This document shows, in pieces, positions 7,932-15,918 of a stretch of 25,329 nucleotides of DNA. Within the stretch, counting starts at the first letter, position 1, and each line of letters begins with the position of its first letter. Origin of the DNA: JAHQVI01 sp964407075 (lineage in GTDB: Bacteria; Pseudomonadota; Alphaproteobacteria; Rhizobiales; Rhodomicrobiaceae); assembly GCA_964407075.1 (NCBI GenBank), contig CAYOUE010000025.1, positions 1 through 25,329 on the forward strand, given 5' to 3'. A program made the translations under genes and the position numbers. The notes below the pieces were generated by a model, which saw only the letters and a program-made list of their open reading frames with translations, ran no database searches and was not told the origin of the DNA.

Positions 7932-9749
7932 TTATTTCAGCGGCGAGGCGGCGTCCTTGAGCCAGCGGGCCGTGTCTTCATCCAGCAGGTTTTCCAGAGC
8001 GTCCAGCACGCGGCCGTGATAGGCGTCGATCCATTCGACTTCGTCGTCGCGCAGCAGCGAAACGTCGATCAGCCGCCGGTCGAACGGCGCGAGCGTCAGC
8101 GTTTCGAAACCCATCATCGGGCGATCGCCTCCGGGGACATCTTCCGGCTCCGTCACCAGGACCAGGTTCTCGATGCGAATGCCGTATCGCCCTTCACGGT
8201 AGTAGCCCGGCTCGTTCGACAGGATCATCCCCGGCTCCAGCGCCACGCTCTCGCGCCGCGAGATGCTTTGCGGCCCTTCATGCACGCCGAGAAAGCTGCC
8301 GACTCCGTGGCCGACGCCATGATCGAAGTCGAGGCCCGCCTCCCAGAGCGGACGCCGGGCGAAGGCGTCGAGATGCGAGCCGCGCGTATTCCTTGGAAAG
8401 CGCGCCGTGGCGATGGCGATATGGCCGCGCAGCACCAGCGTGTAATGCCGCCGCATCTCGTCCGTGGGTGTGCCGACGGCGAGCGTGCGGGTTATGTCCG
8501 TCGTGCCGTCGCGATATTGCCCGCCGGAGTCGATGAGGAACAGGTTCTGCGGCTCGATCCGGCGGTTGGTGGCGTGGCTGGGACGGTAATGGACGATCGC
8601 GCCGTTCGGCCCCGCACCTGCGATCGTGTCGAAACTGATGTCGCGCAGCAGATTGCTTTCGCGGCGAAACTCCTCCAGCTTCCGGGCGGCGGCGATCTCG
8701 TCAAGCGATCCGGAAGGCGCGGCCGCGTCAAACCAAGCCATGAAGCGCGCCATCGCGGCTCCGTCGCGCAGATGGGCGGCGCGGCTTCCGGCGATTTCCG
8801 CGCCGTTCTTGCGCGCCTTCGGCAGAATGCATGGGTCGGCGGCTTTCTCGATGCGCGCGCCGGCTTCCGTAAGCAGATTCCAGCACCAGCGGGACACGGT
8901 CGCGGGATCCAGCTGCACGCGCGCCTTTTGCGCGCCGAGCGCCTGCAGGCGCGCCGCCAGTTCGGCAGGTTCGGCGATCTCGGCTATTTCCGACAAGCCT
9001 TCGCGCGCCTCGGCTGTGATCTTTCTGCCATCGACGAAGAGCTGCGCCTTGCCGCTGGCCGGAACGATGGCGTGCGCGATGACGAATGGCGTATGCGGCA
9101 GGTCGCGGCCACGGATGTTGAACAGCCATGCGATCGAGTCCAGCGGGCCGATAACCGCCGCATCGCGCCCGGCCTCGGCGAGTTGCGTCTGTATGCCGGC
9201 GATTTTCTCATCCGCGCCGACTCCGGCATATTCGACAGGATGCAGCTCCAGCGGCTGTATCTCTTGAACGGGGCGGTCCGTCCAAAGGCGGGCGAGCGGA
9301 TTTGGCTCGACCGGAACCAGATCTGCCCCGATCCCGTCAGTCGTCTTCTTCAGACTGTCGATTTGCGAAACTGTGTGCAGGCGGGGATCGTAGCCCAGCC
9401 GGGAGCCGGATTTGAGATGCCCCTTCAGCCAGTCCGCCAGGCTGGTGTCGTTGATGTTGACGATATCGTAGGCTGAAATGTCCACCTGTGCGGCGGCCTG
9501 CAGCGTGTAGCGCCCGTCGATGACGAGGGCGGCCCGGTCTTCGAGCACGACGGCTGTTCCCCACGATCCGGAAAAGCCCGTAAGCCACCGAAGCTGCTCG
9601 GCGTCCGGAGCCACGAATTCGTTCTGGAATTCGTCGGAGCGGGGAATGATGAAGCCGGAAAGCGAAAGGCTTGCAAGCTCCGACCTCAGCGTGGCCAGCC
9701 GTTCGGCGCTGTGCGCCGATCCGCCGATATCATCGAAATTTTGAAACAT
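7932..9749 (-). CDS. Aminopeptidase P family metallopeptidase (M24, Xaa-Pro aminopeptidase)
   Basis: A 605-residue cytoplasmic enzyme of the long, three-domain aminopeptidase P type, removing an N-terminal residue in front of proline. Residues 1 to about 310 form two creatinase-like N-terminal domains (LSGFIIPRSDEFQNEF, FSGSWGTAVVLED, VIDGRYTLQAA). The pita-bread catalytic domain supplies the dinuclear metal ligands Asp407 and Asp418 (IDSGGQYRDGTTD), His481 (HGVGHGVGSFLG), Glu513 (NEPGYY) and Glu527 (IRIENL). Their spacing matches the human XPNPEP1 ligand set closely. A C-terminal M24_C segment (APFDRRLIDVSLL) completes it. No signal peptide is present. The ATG at 9747-9749 has no strong Shine-Dalgarno sequence, but conserved family sequence starts right after it. 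Confidence 0.93.
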   Translation of the reverse strand: MFQNFDDIGGSAHSAERLATLRSELASLSLSGFIIPRSDEFQNEFVAPDAEQLRWLTGFSGSWGTAVVLEDRAALVIDGRYTLQAAAQVDISAYDIVNINDTSLADWLKGHLKSGSRLGYDPRLHTVSQIDSLKKTTDGIGADLVPVEPNPLARLWTDRPVQEIQPLELHPVEYAGVGADEKIAGIQTQLAEAGRDAAVIGPLDSIAWLFNIRGRDLPHTPFVIAHAIVPASGKAQLFVDGRKITAEAREGLSEIAEIAEPAELAARLQALGAQKARVQLDPATVSRWCWNLLTEAGARIEKAADPCILPKARKNGAEIAGSRAAHLRDGAAMARFMAWFDAAAPSGSLDEIAAARKLEEFRRESNLLRDISFDTIAGAGPNGAIVHYRPSHATNRRIEPQNLFLIDSGGQYRDGTTDITRTLAVGTPTDEMRRHYTLVLRGHIAIATARFPRNTRGSHLDAFARRPLWEAGLDFDHGVGHGVGSFLGVHEGPQSISRRESVALEPGMILSNEPGYYREGRYGIRIENLVLVTEPEDVPGGDRPMMGFETLTLAPFDRRLIDVSLLRDDEVEWIDAYHGRVLDALENLLDEDTARWLKDAASPLK

Positions 9750-10205
9750 CGGGTCTTCTAGGCTTTCGGGGCTGCTCGATCAAGGCGATTTCAATGCGGA
9801 GATTTGCATGATTGTCGTCAAGCTATGCAATTTTGCAATGCTGCGCTGCAACCTTGTTTCATTCCATGCATAGCAGGCCATACGATCTTCACAAGGTTAA
9901 AATCTGTTGCCATATGCGGCTGTTTTATCGATTCTGCAAAGGCGTCGTTGTTGGCAACTCTTTCGCATTTGCGAAAAAAAAACCAAGACATCCCATGAGA
10001 AACCTGCGTTCACTCATAATCATGTCAATCCGTATGGCCTCAAACGTCGTCGCTTTATGACGTTTTTATTTCTGCTATGCGTCTGGCGCATTGCTGTGAT
10101 GCCATCTGCCCGGGTACTCATGATCCTGCTTCGATGCGATATTCGCTTCATCGAACAGCAATAAGCGGCGCAAGACCGCATGATGAGCAGAACAAGGATA
10201 CGATC
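9750..10205. other. Relatively AT-rich intergenic region without a credible gene
   Basis: About 456 bases separate the divergent aminopeptidase and DUF1127-like genes. The middle (about 9800-10080) is clearly richer in A and T than its surroundings. It contains two short perfect inverted repeats (9826-9837 and 9961-9976) and an A9 run at 9974-9982. Several short open frames cross it, but their translations are rich in Cys, Phe and His, lack good ribosome binding sites and overlap each other, so I do not call them genes. It presumably holds the promoters of the two flanking genes; I could not identify convincing -35/-10 pairs. Confidence 0.5.
9961..9976. repeat. Perfect inverted repeat TTTCGCA-TT-TGCGAAA
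   Basis: Two 7-base arms around a 2-base centre form a perfect dyad in the AT-rich intergenic region, and the repeat runs directly into a stretch of A residues. The A run is on the wrong side for a plus-strand terminator and the corresponding T run precedes the stem on the minus strand, so this is not a rho-independent terminator. An operator for an unknown regulator is a possible reading, but nothing in the window identifies one. Confidence 0.5.
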
Positions 10206-10427
10206 ATGGCGACGACTTACGATCCCGCATTGGGATATGAAATTGCGAAGAAGCCGAAGAGCGGCGTCTTCTCCAGGGTAATGAACTCGATCATTGCATC
10301 CCGCCAGCGGGAAGCGAACCGGCTGGTGATGCAGCACCTGCGGACCTATGACGCGGATACCTTGCGCAAGATCGGCTACAGCGAAGAGCAGATCACCGAG
10401 ATTTTCGGAGCAAAAGACCGCTCGTAA
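10206..10427 (+). CDS. Small DUF1127-like protein
   Basis: A 73-residue basic protein starting at ATG 10206 with an AAGGA ribosome binding site about ten bases upstream. The C-terminal half reads SIIASRQREANRLVMQHL followed by RTYDADTLRKIGYSEEQI, which resembles the DUF1127 (YjiS-like) pattern of an arginine-rich helix followed by L..L.D..L..IG....I. Proteobacterial DUF1127 proteins have been linked to RNA turnover and to nutrient or stress responses in some species; whether this one does so is unknown. The N-terminus (MATTYDPALGYEIAKKPKSG) is not part of that motif. It is a single-gene unit: a long AT-rich leader region lies upstream and a strong terminator lies 50 bases after the stop codon. 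Confidence 0.72.
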   Translation: MATTYDPALGYEIAKKPKSGVFSRVMNSIIASRQREANRLVMQHLRTYDADTLRKIGYSEEQITEIFGAKDRS

Positions 10428-10467
10428 TCCGTTTTGAGGCAGGAGCGTGCGCGCGCCTCCCTGAGCC

Positions 10468-11382
10468 TCACGAAGAGCCGTCAGGAGCGATCCTGACGGC
10501 TTTTTCCTTGTCAGCGCCGGAATAGCGCATCAGAAGCGTCGTCCAGCCCTCGATGGACAGGCTTGCGCGCGACACGTAGCCCTGCGCCCGGTAATGCGCC
10601 TGGACGGTTCCGGCCTGATGATCGAGCAGCCCCGAAAGGATGAGGTCGCCGCCCCTTGCGGTGATCCGGCGCAGGCCCGGCGCCAGCCGGATGAGCGGCC
10701 CGGCAAGGATATTGGCGACGATCAGCGGAAACGGTGCGCTGGCGGCGAGCCCTGGATGATCCGGGCGCGAGGCGTGGAGCGCACGCACGCGGTCCTTTAC
10801 TCCGTTCAGAGCGAAATTCTGCCGCGCGACCCGGACCGCAACCGGGTCGATGTCGGCTGCGATGACCTGACGAGAAAGCGATTTCGCCGCTGCGATGGCC
10901 AGCACGCCCGACCCGGTTCCAAGATCAAGCGCGGCTGTGTAGCGTTTCGCCTTGGCCAGCCGGTCGAGCATGACGAGGCAGCCGCGCGTGGTACCGTGAT
11001 GGGCCGTGCCGAAGGCCTGCCCGGCGTCGATCTCAATGGCGAAAGGCTCGCTGGCCGCGCGATGCCTGTCATGGCTGCCATGCACGAAGAACCTGCCCGC
11101 GCGGATGGGATGCAGGCCTTGCTGAGTCAGCGCCACCCAATCTTCGCCAGGCAACGGATCAAGACGCAGACTGATGATCGCATCGGGCCGTTCATGGCAG
11201 CCGGCTACTGCGTTCAGCGCAGCCCGATCCGGAAGAGCCTCGAAATACAGCTCGATAAGCCAGCCGCCATCTGTCTCCCGCGTGCTGATCGCCGGCGGCG
11301 GGTCCAGCATTTCGCTGAACAGGCACGTCAGCCGTTCCACGTCTTCCGGGGCGGCTCGGATTTCAGCCTTGTAGCCTGTCAT
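10468..11382 (-). CDS. prmA: Ribosomal protein L11 methyltransferase PrmA
   Basis: A 304-residue SAM-dependent methyltransferase that trimethylates ribosomal protein L11 in the cytoplasm. The N-terminal substrate-recognition domain (about 1-110) is followed by the family hallmark AFGTAHHGTTRGCL, the SAM-binding loop ALDLGTGSGVLAIAAA, the acidic AADIDPVAV and the catalytic-region motif IVANILAGPLIRLAP. A final LSIEGWTTLLM strand completes the fold. The start at 11380-11382 lies three bases after the stop of the upstream DUF3754 gene, so the two are almost certainly one transcript with coupled translation. The last ten or so residues are encoded within the stem of the opposing terminator. Confidence 0.93.
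   Translation of the reverse strand: MTGYKAEIRAAPEDVERLTCLFSEMLDPPPAISTRETDGGWLIELYFEALPDRAALNAVAGCHERPDAIISLRLDPLPGEDWVALTQQGLHPIRAGRFFVHGSHDRHRAASEPFAIEIDAGQAFGTAHHGTTRGCLVMLDRLAKAKRYTAALDLGTGSGVLAIAAAKSLSRQVIAADIDPVAVRVARQNFALNGVKDRVRALHASRPDHPGLAASAPFPLIVANILAGPLIRLAPGLRRITARGGDLILSGLLDHQAGTVQAHYRAQGYVSRASLSIEGWTTLLMRYSGADKEKAVRIAPDGSS
10477..10505 (+). terminator. Rho-independent terminator of the DUF1127-like gene
   Basis: A perfect 10-base-pair stem (GCCGTCAGGA / TCCTGACGGC) with a GCGA tetraloop is followed directly by TTTTT. The orientation fits termination of the plus-strand small gene, 50 bases after its stop. The element lies inside the last codons of the convergent prmA gene (it begins 9 bases from prmA's stop position), so the same bases also encode the KAVRIAPDG tail of PrmA. 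No T run follows the stem on the minus strand. Confidence 0.92.
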
Positions 11383-11385
11383 GCT

Positions 11386-12687
11386 CTACCGCGGAGCGGC
11401 CAGGCGGGCCCAGGCGTTTCTGAGAAACGGCGCGGCCTCTTCGGGCGGCATGGCGCGCAGCTCGCCTGCAGGCGATTGCGTGACTAGCCCGCGCGCGATC
11501 AGTCGCGTCAGCGCGTCATGGATATCGAAATCGACGTCGACGCCGAAATTCTTGAACAGGAACGCATTGATGCGGATACGAAGATTTTCGAGTTGAGAGG
11601 TATGGGTGGGCGTCTGGCAGAGATGCGCGTAGAGCAGCGCCTCCTCCTTGACGTCTTCTTCCTCGGCTTCGTCCACCATCAGCGCGAGCGCGGCCTGATT
11701 GTTGGCGATGTTCTGGAAATAGAGGCTTTGCGCAAGCTGCATACGGTAGCGGTCGCGGGTGATGAAGATATTGCGGACCTGCGCATACATGATGCCGCCG
11801 ACCCCGGTTATCAGCGTTCCCGCCAGAACGACCGGCGAGATCGCGACCGCAACGATGAGCTTGGAAGCGGTGCCGATCGCCCAGGTGGCTGCACCGAACA
11901 GCGCGCTGCCGCCGAGTTGCAGCTTGTCCTTGTATTTCATCTTGACGCGGATATTGGGAAAAAGCATCTCCACGTCGAAGCGCGGAATATCCTTGAAAAT
12001 CTTGATGTAGATGTGATCGCTCGAACAGGCTGGCGGCAACATACTGCGCATCTTGGCGAGCTTCTTGCGCGCTTTCTTTTCGTCTATGCCGTTTTCCTGC
12101 ATCAACTCTCGGATGCGCTGTTCCTCGGGCTTGAGCTTGATGGCGAGAAACAGGCGCTCGAAGATGTCGACGTCGAACTCGGTGTGCTTCAGGAACAGCT
12201 TGCGCGCATCGCGTTTCCGTTTCCGCATTGTCGAGGCGCCGCGGTAGAACATGAGCCGCACTTCATATTCGCCGAATTCGACTTCCACATGCACGCCGTC
12301 CGGCGACGCCTTTTCGAATATTTCCTCAAGTTCGTCCGGCGTCAGCTCGCGGAAATTCGCGCTTGTCACGAGATCCTTGAGCTTACTATTGAACATGCGC
12401 CGTTTTTCGAGCCGCTCCATTTCCGAAGCCTCGACAATATTGACGGTCTCGTCGTCGGGATTGAACGGGTCGTAGATCTCGCTCATCCTGTTGAGCGTTT
12501 CCGCAGACTGGTGCTGCCGGAGCATACCGATCAGCCTCAGCACGTTTTCCGCATGGCTGCGCTGCTCCGGATTGGTCCAATATGCATCCGCAGTAAGGGC
12601 TTTGATGATATCGGGTCTGGACACGGGTATGAACGCATCTCGGGTTAAAGCTACGGCCTCGGCCCGGATCGGACTCGCTTCGTTCAT
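11386..12687 (-). CDS. DUF3754 / TMEM143-like membrane protein
   Basis: A 433-residue protein of unknown function. The N-terminal half is hydrophilic, containing LTPDELEEIFEKAS and VRLMFYRGAST (about 141-151) followed by a very basic stretch RKRKRDARKLFLKH. Then comes the DUF3754 core: IYIKIFKDIPRFDVEMLFPN, a pair of hydrophobic segments at about 260-303 (likely two transmembrane helices), and RNIFITRDRYRMQLAQSLYFQNIANNQ with an acidic EAEEEDVKEEALLYAHL. This pattern is shared with mitochondrial TMEM143 and plant homologues. I start at the ATG at 12685-12687 with GGAG upstream; the longer version begins with a TTG at 12750. It is translationally close to prmA. No biochemical role can be assigned. 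Confidence 0.75.
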   Translation of the reverse strand: MNEASPIRAEAVALTRDAFIPVSRPDIIKALTADAYWTNPEQRSHAENVLRLIGMLRQHQSAETLNRMSEIYDPFNPDDETVNIVEASEMERLEKRRMFNSKLKDLVTSANFRELTPDELEEIFEKASPDGVHVEVEFGEYEVRLMFYRGASTMRKRKRDARKLFLKHTEFDVDIFERLFLAIKLKPEEQRIRELMQENGIDEKKARKKLAKMRSMLPPACSSDHIYIKIFKDIPRFDVEMLFPNIRVKMKYKDKLQLGGSALFGAATWAIGTASKLIVAVAISPVVLAGTLITGVGGIMYAQVRNIFITRDRYRMQLAQSLYFQNIANNQAALALMVDEAEEEDVKEEALLYAHLCQTPTHTSQLENLRIRINAFLFKNFGVDVDFDIHDALTRLIARGLVTQSPAGELRAMPPEEAAPFLRNAWARLAAPR

Positions 12688-12777
12688 GGATTCGGCTCCG
12701 GCTTCAGGCGGTCTTCGGATATGACCTGCGGCGGCACTATGGTTACTCAACTATGAACCACAAGTGATCGAGGGTGG

Positions 12778-12830
12778 CATAATATTATGAAAGTTCGGGG
12801 GCGGAAAGCGATGAGTGCCCGGTTCCGCCC
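12778..12830 (-). terminator. Possible hairpin after uvrD and palindrome before the DUF3754 gene
   Basis: On the minus strand, six bases after the uvrD stop, an 8-base-pair stem (GGGCGGAA at 12830-12823 side with TTCCGCCC at 12806-12799) encloses a 16-base loop. It is followed by only a weak T run, so termination would be partial at best. Just beyond it is a perfect 12-base palindrome CATAATATTATG (12778-12789) that could contain a -10 element for the DUF3754-prmA pair. Both readings are tentative. Confidence 0.35.
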
Positions 12831-12835
12831 TGCCT

Positions 12836-15192
12836 CTAGGGGCGGGTCACGAATGAGGCGACAACCCGCTTGCGCCCGGCCTTGTCGAAGTCCACGGTCA
12901 GCTTGTTGCCGTCGATTTCGGCGATTTCGCCATAGCCGAACTTGTCGTGAAAAACCCGGTCGCCCGTCTCGAAACCGGCTGCGTCGGCGCTGCTTGAAGC
13001 GACGAGTTCACCCTCTATGACAGGGGCCGCGCTGCGCCCGCCGCCACCCGGACCGCTCTGTTGCGCCTGATAGTAGCTATGCGCCCTCCGCCAGCCGGGG
13101 CTTGAATAGCCGCCGTCCACCGCGCCGCCAGCCCATACATCGGAAAATCCGGAAGCGTGGCCATAATGTCCCATGCCCCTCGTATCCTGGATGGCGTCGA
13201 CATGCGCATCAGGCAGTTCATCGACGAAGCGCGAGGGTATGGCGGTCTGCCAGAGGCCGTGCACGCGGCGGTTCTGTACGAAGGAGATATTTGCGCGCTT
13301 CTTCGCCCGGGTGATGCCGACATAGGCGAGGCGGCGCTCCTCCTCCAGCCCCTCGACGCCGTTCTCGTCCATCGAACGCTGATGCGGGAACAGCCCTTCC
13401 TCCCAGCCGGGCAGGAAAACGGTGTCAAACTCCAGCCCCTTGGCGGCGTGCAGCGTCATGACGCTGACCCGGTCGCCGTCGGTCGCCTGATCGGCGTCCA
13501 TGACCAGCGAGACATGCTCCAGAAACGCGCCGAGCGTATCGAACTCGTCCATGAAGCGTATGAGTTCCTTGAGGTTTTCCAGCCGCGCCGGAGCCTGGGG
13601 CGACTTGTCGTTCTGCCACATCGCCGTGTAGCCGGACTCGTCCAGCATGATCTGAGCGACCTCGGTGTGCGGCATGGATTTGAGCAGATCGCGCCAGCGT
13701 TCGAAGGATTTCACGAGCGCGGCGAGCGGTTTGCGGGCCTGAGGCTTGAGATCTTCGGTTTGAGACAGCGTCTGCGCGGCATGGAACAGCGGCGCGCCCT
13801 CGGCTCTTGCGAACTGATGAATGCGGCGCACCGCCGTCTCGCCGAGTCCGCGCTTGGGCACATTGACGATGCGCTCGAACTTCAGGTCGTTCGCCGGATT
13901 TTGCGCCACGTCGAGATAGGCGATGGCGTCCTTGATTTCCTGGCGCTCGTAGAAGCGCGGGCCGCCGATGACGCGATAGGGCAGATGGATGGCGACGAAA
14001 CGGTCCTCGAAGGCGCGCATCTGGAAGGAGGCGCGCACAAGAATGGCGATTTCGTTGAGCGAATGCCCGTCGCGGCGCAACTCCTCGATGGCGTCGGAGA
14101 CGGTGCGCGCTTCAGACTCGTCGTCCCACAGACCGCGCACGGTCAGTTTTTCGCCGGGCGCGTCCTCTGTGTGCAGGGTCTTGCCGAGCCGGCCCTGATT
14201 ATTGGCGATCAGATGCGATGCCGCACCGAGGATGTTGCCTGTCGAGCGGTAATTGCGCTCCAGCCGGATCACCTTCGCGCCGGGAAAATCGGCCTCGAAG
14301 CGAAGAATATTGTCCACCTCCGCGCCGCGCCAGCCATAGATCGACTGGTCGTCGTCGCCGACGCAGCAGACATTATGGCTTCCTTGAGCGAGCAGTCGCA
14401 GCCAGAGATATTGCGCGACATTGGTGTCCTGATATTCGTCCACCAGCACGAAGCGGAAACGGTCGTGAAAGCTCTTGAGTATTTCCGGGTTTTCCGTGAA
14501 CAGGCGGATATTCTCCAGCAGCAGATCGCCGAAATCGGCCGCGTTCAGCTCTTTCAGCCGCTTCTGATAGGCGGCGTAAAGCTCCGCGCCCTTGCCGTTG
14601 GCGAAGGCGAACGCCTCGCCCGCCGACACCTTGTCCGGCGTCAGCCCGCGATTCTTCCAGCTGTCGATCAGGCTGGCCAGATGGCGCGGCGTCCAGCGCT
14701 TCACATCCAGCTTCTCGGCCTCGATGACCTGTTTCATGAGCCGCAACTGGTCGTCCGTATCGAGCACGGTGAAGGACGGCTGGAGTCCCACAAGCTCGGC
14801 GTGATAGCGCAATATGCGCGCCCCGATGGAGTGGAAAGTGCCGAGCCAGGGCATCCCCTCGACCGCGCCGCCGACAAGCTGGCCCACGCGCTCCTTCATC
14901 TCGCGCGCGGCCTTGTTGGTGAAGGTAACGGCGAGGATCNNNNNNNNNNCGCAAGAATATGCGCGATGCGCGTGGTCAGCACCCGCGTTTTGCCGGTTCC
15001 CGCGCCCGCGAGCACCAGCACAGGGCCGTCCAGCGTCTCGACCGCCTCGCGCTGCTCGGGGTTGAGTCCGTTCAGATATGGCGGCGCGACGCCCGCCATC
15101 GCCCGCTGCGACAGTGGGATCGTCGGGCTTGCCTTCGCCTCGATTTCGGATGACGGCCCGGCTTCCAACGCTTGTTTGCGACTCACGCTCAT
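12836..15192 (-). CDS. uvrD: UvrD/PcrA-type superfamily 1 DNA helicase, interrupted by an assembly gap
   Basis: An ATP-driven 3'-5' DNA helicase of about 790 residues for excision and mismatch repair. From ATG 15192, residues 1-81 carry the Q motif (LNPEQREAV) and Walker A (AGAGTGKTR, about 62-70). The ten Ns follow, then ILAVTFTNKAAREMKERV (motif Ia), GTFHSIGARILR, Walker B VDEYQDTN, DDDQSIYGWRGA, LERNYRS, VMTLHAAKGLEFDTVF and ERRLAYVGITRAK. A PcrA-type Tudor-like end (GDRVFHDKFGYGEIAEIDG) closes it. The two halves are out of frame as written (11 bases between the last complete codon and the next ATC), which fits an underestimated gap rather than a real frameshift. The 5' part is preceded by the MarR gene on the same strand. 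Confidence 0.93.
14940..14949. other. Assembly gap (ten Ns) inside uvrD
   Basis: Ten unknown bases fall between the RIAHILA and ILAVTFTNK segments of UvrD. In PcrA/UvrD relatives about eight residues separate these segments, so some 23 bases (rather than 10) would restore both length and reading frame. The gap is therefore probably a placeholder of arbitrary size and not evidence for a pseudogene. Confidence 0.9.
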
Positions 15193-15280
15193 GAGCGGAC
15201 TATATCATGCCTTGGCGCGGCGTAATCCAGCCATTGCCGGGTATACACATGCGCGCTTTGACAAGGCTCCGGCAATTCCA

Positions 15281-15859
15281 TCAACCGGCCGCGGCTTCCT
15301 GCTCGACGCAGATCAAACCGCTGTCCGCCTCCGACAAGGGTTCGTCCAGCAAGGCGCAGCGGTGCGGTCCCTCCGATGACGGCAGCGCATTCTTGCGGAA
15401 GTGGACGCATGTGCGGCATACGCCGAAGGCCCGTCCCTGGTTCCGCCGGATCATGGCGAGAAGCGTTGCGCGCAGGACCTGAACGAGCGTTTCTGCGGCG
15501 TCTTCCGCCGCAGCTTGTATATCGCGCGCCAGAACGAGCAGGGGATCGCTCTCCAGCGCCGCCTCGCCTTTCCCTGTCAGACCAAGCGAGACAGACCGTT
15601 TGTCGCGAAGGCTCGGCCGGCGCTCGATGAAGCCCTTGCTCTCAAGCGCGATCAGTGTTTGCGATACGGTCCCGCGGGTCGATCCGAGATAGTCGGCGAG
15701 GGCGGCGGGCGTGCGCGAGAAGCGGTTGGCGCGGGCGATATATCGCAGCGCTTCCCATTGCGCCGCGTTAAGGTCTGCGGCGGGCTCGCCCGTTCGGGAC
15801 AGCCTTTCCAGCCGGTCGATGAGATGCGCCGCCTCAAGCGCATGGGATGCAATGCTCAT
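15281..15859 (-). CDS. MarR family regulator with a four-cysteine C-terminal tail
   Basis: A 192-residue DNA-binding regulator. Residues about 30-105 are a MarR winged helix: LNAAQWEALRYIA, TPAALADYLGSTRGTVSQTL (recognition helix near 61-75) and the wing IERRPSLRDKRSVSLGLT. The unusual part is the tail after about residue 143, with Cys148, Cys151, Cys168 and Cys184 in a CxxC-x16-C-x15-C arrangement plus His153 and His166. This could bind zinc, copper or an Fe-S cluster. No Shine-Dalgarno sequence precedes the ATG; a TAATAG -10-like box (15873-15878) would start a nearly leaderless mRNA. A palindrome (15862-15876) overlaps that box, and a second copy lies 57 bases upstream, so autoregulation and control of the divergent secreted-protein gene are likely. 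uvrD lies 88 bases downstream. Confidence 0.85.
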   Translation of the reverse strand: MSIASHALEAAHLIDRLERLSRTGEPAADLNAAQWEALRYIARANRFSRTPAALADYLGSTRGTVSQTLIALESKGFIERRPSLRDKRSVSLGLTGKGEAALESDPLLVLARDIQAAAEDAAETLVQVLRATLLAMIRRNQGRAFGVCRTCVHFRKNALPSSEGPHRCALLDEPLSEADSGLICVEQEAAAG

Positions 15860-15861
15860 TT

Positions 15862-15876
15862 GTAGCGACTCGCTAT
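15862..15876. promoter_or_regulatory. Probable MarR operator, copy 1 (GTAGCGA-C-TCGCTAT)
   Basis: A 15-base inverted repeat with 7-base arms and one mismatch at the outer position. It ends three bases before the MarR ATG and overlaps a TAATAG -10-like box on the minus strand, which is where a self-repressing operator would sit. It matches the second copy at 15919-15933 in 13 of 15 bases. Confidence 0.75.
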
Positions 15877-15918
15877 TAGTTATTGACGTGGCGAACCTTT
15901 GCTGCTAGCCCATAGATA

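Noticed and set aside
8016..9476. A 486-codon plus-strand open frame
   Set aside because: Antisense to the M24 aminopeptidase, whose full metal-ligand set is on the minus strand.
9961..9982. Inverted repeat plus A9 run as a terminator
   Set aside because: The A run follows the stem on the plus strand and the T run precedes it on the minus strand, so neither direction gives a stem followed by T residues.
9804..10164. Small open frames in the AT-rich region, possible toxin or leader peptides
   Set aside because: They overlap one another, have poor start sites and unnatural composition; no partner gene or motif supports a toxin-antitoxin pair.
11518..12648. A 376-codon plus-strand open frame
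   Set aside because: Antisense to the DUF3754 gene; composition is that of a shadow frame.
14899..14960. uvrD as a frameshifted pseudogene
   Set aside because: The frame break coincides exactly with the run of Ns and all motifs on both sides are intact, so the gap length is the simpler explanation.
13157..15379. A 740-codon plus-strand open frame crossing the N gap
   Set aside because: Antisense shadow of uvrD and the end of the MarR gene; the opposite strand has every helicase motif.
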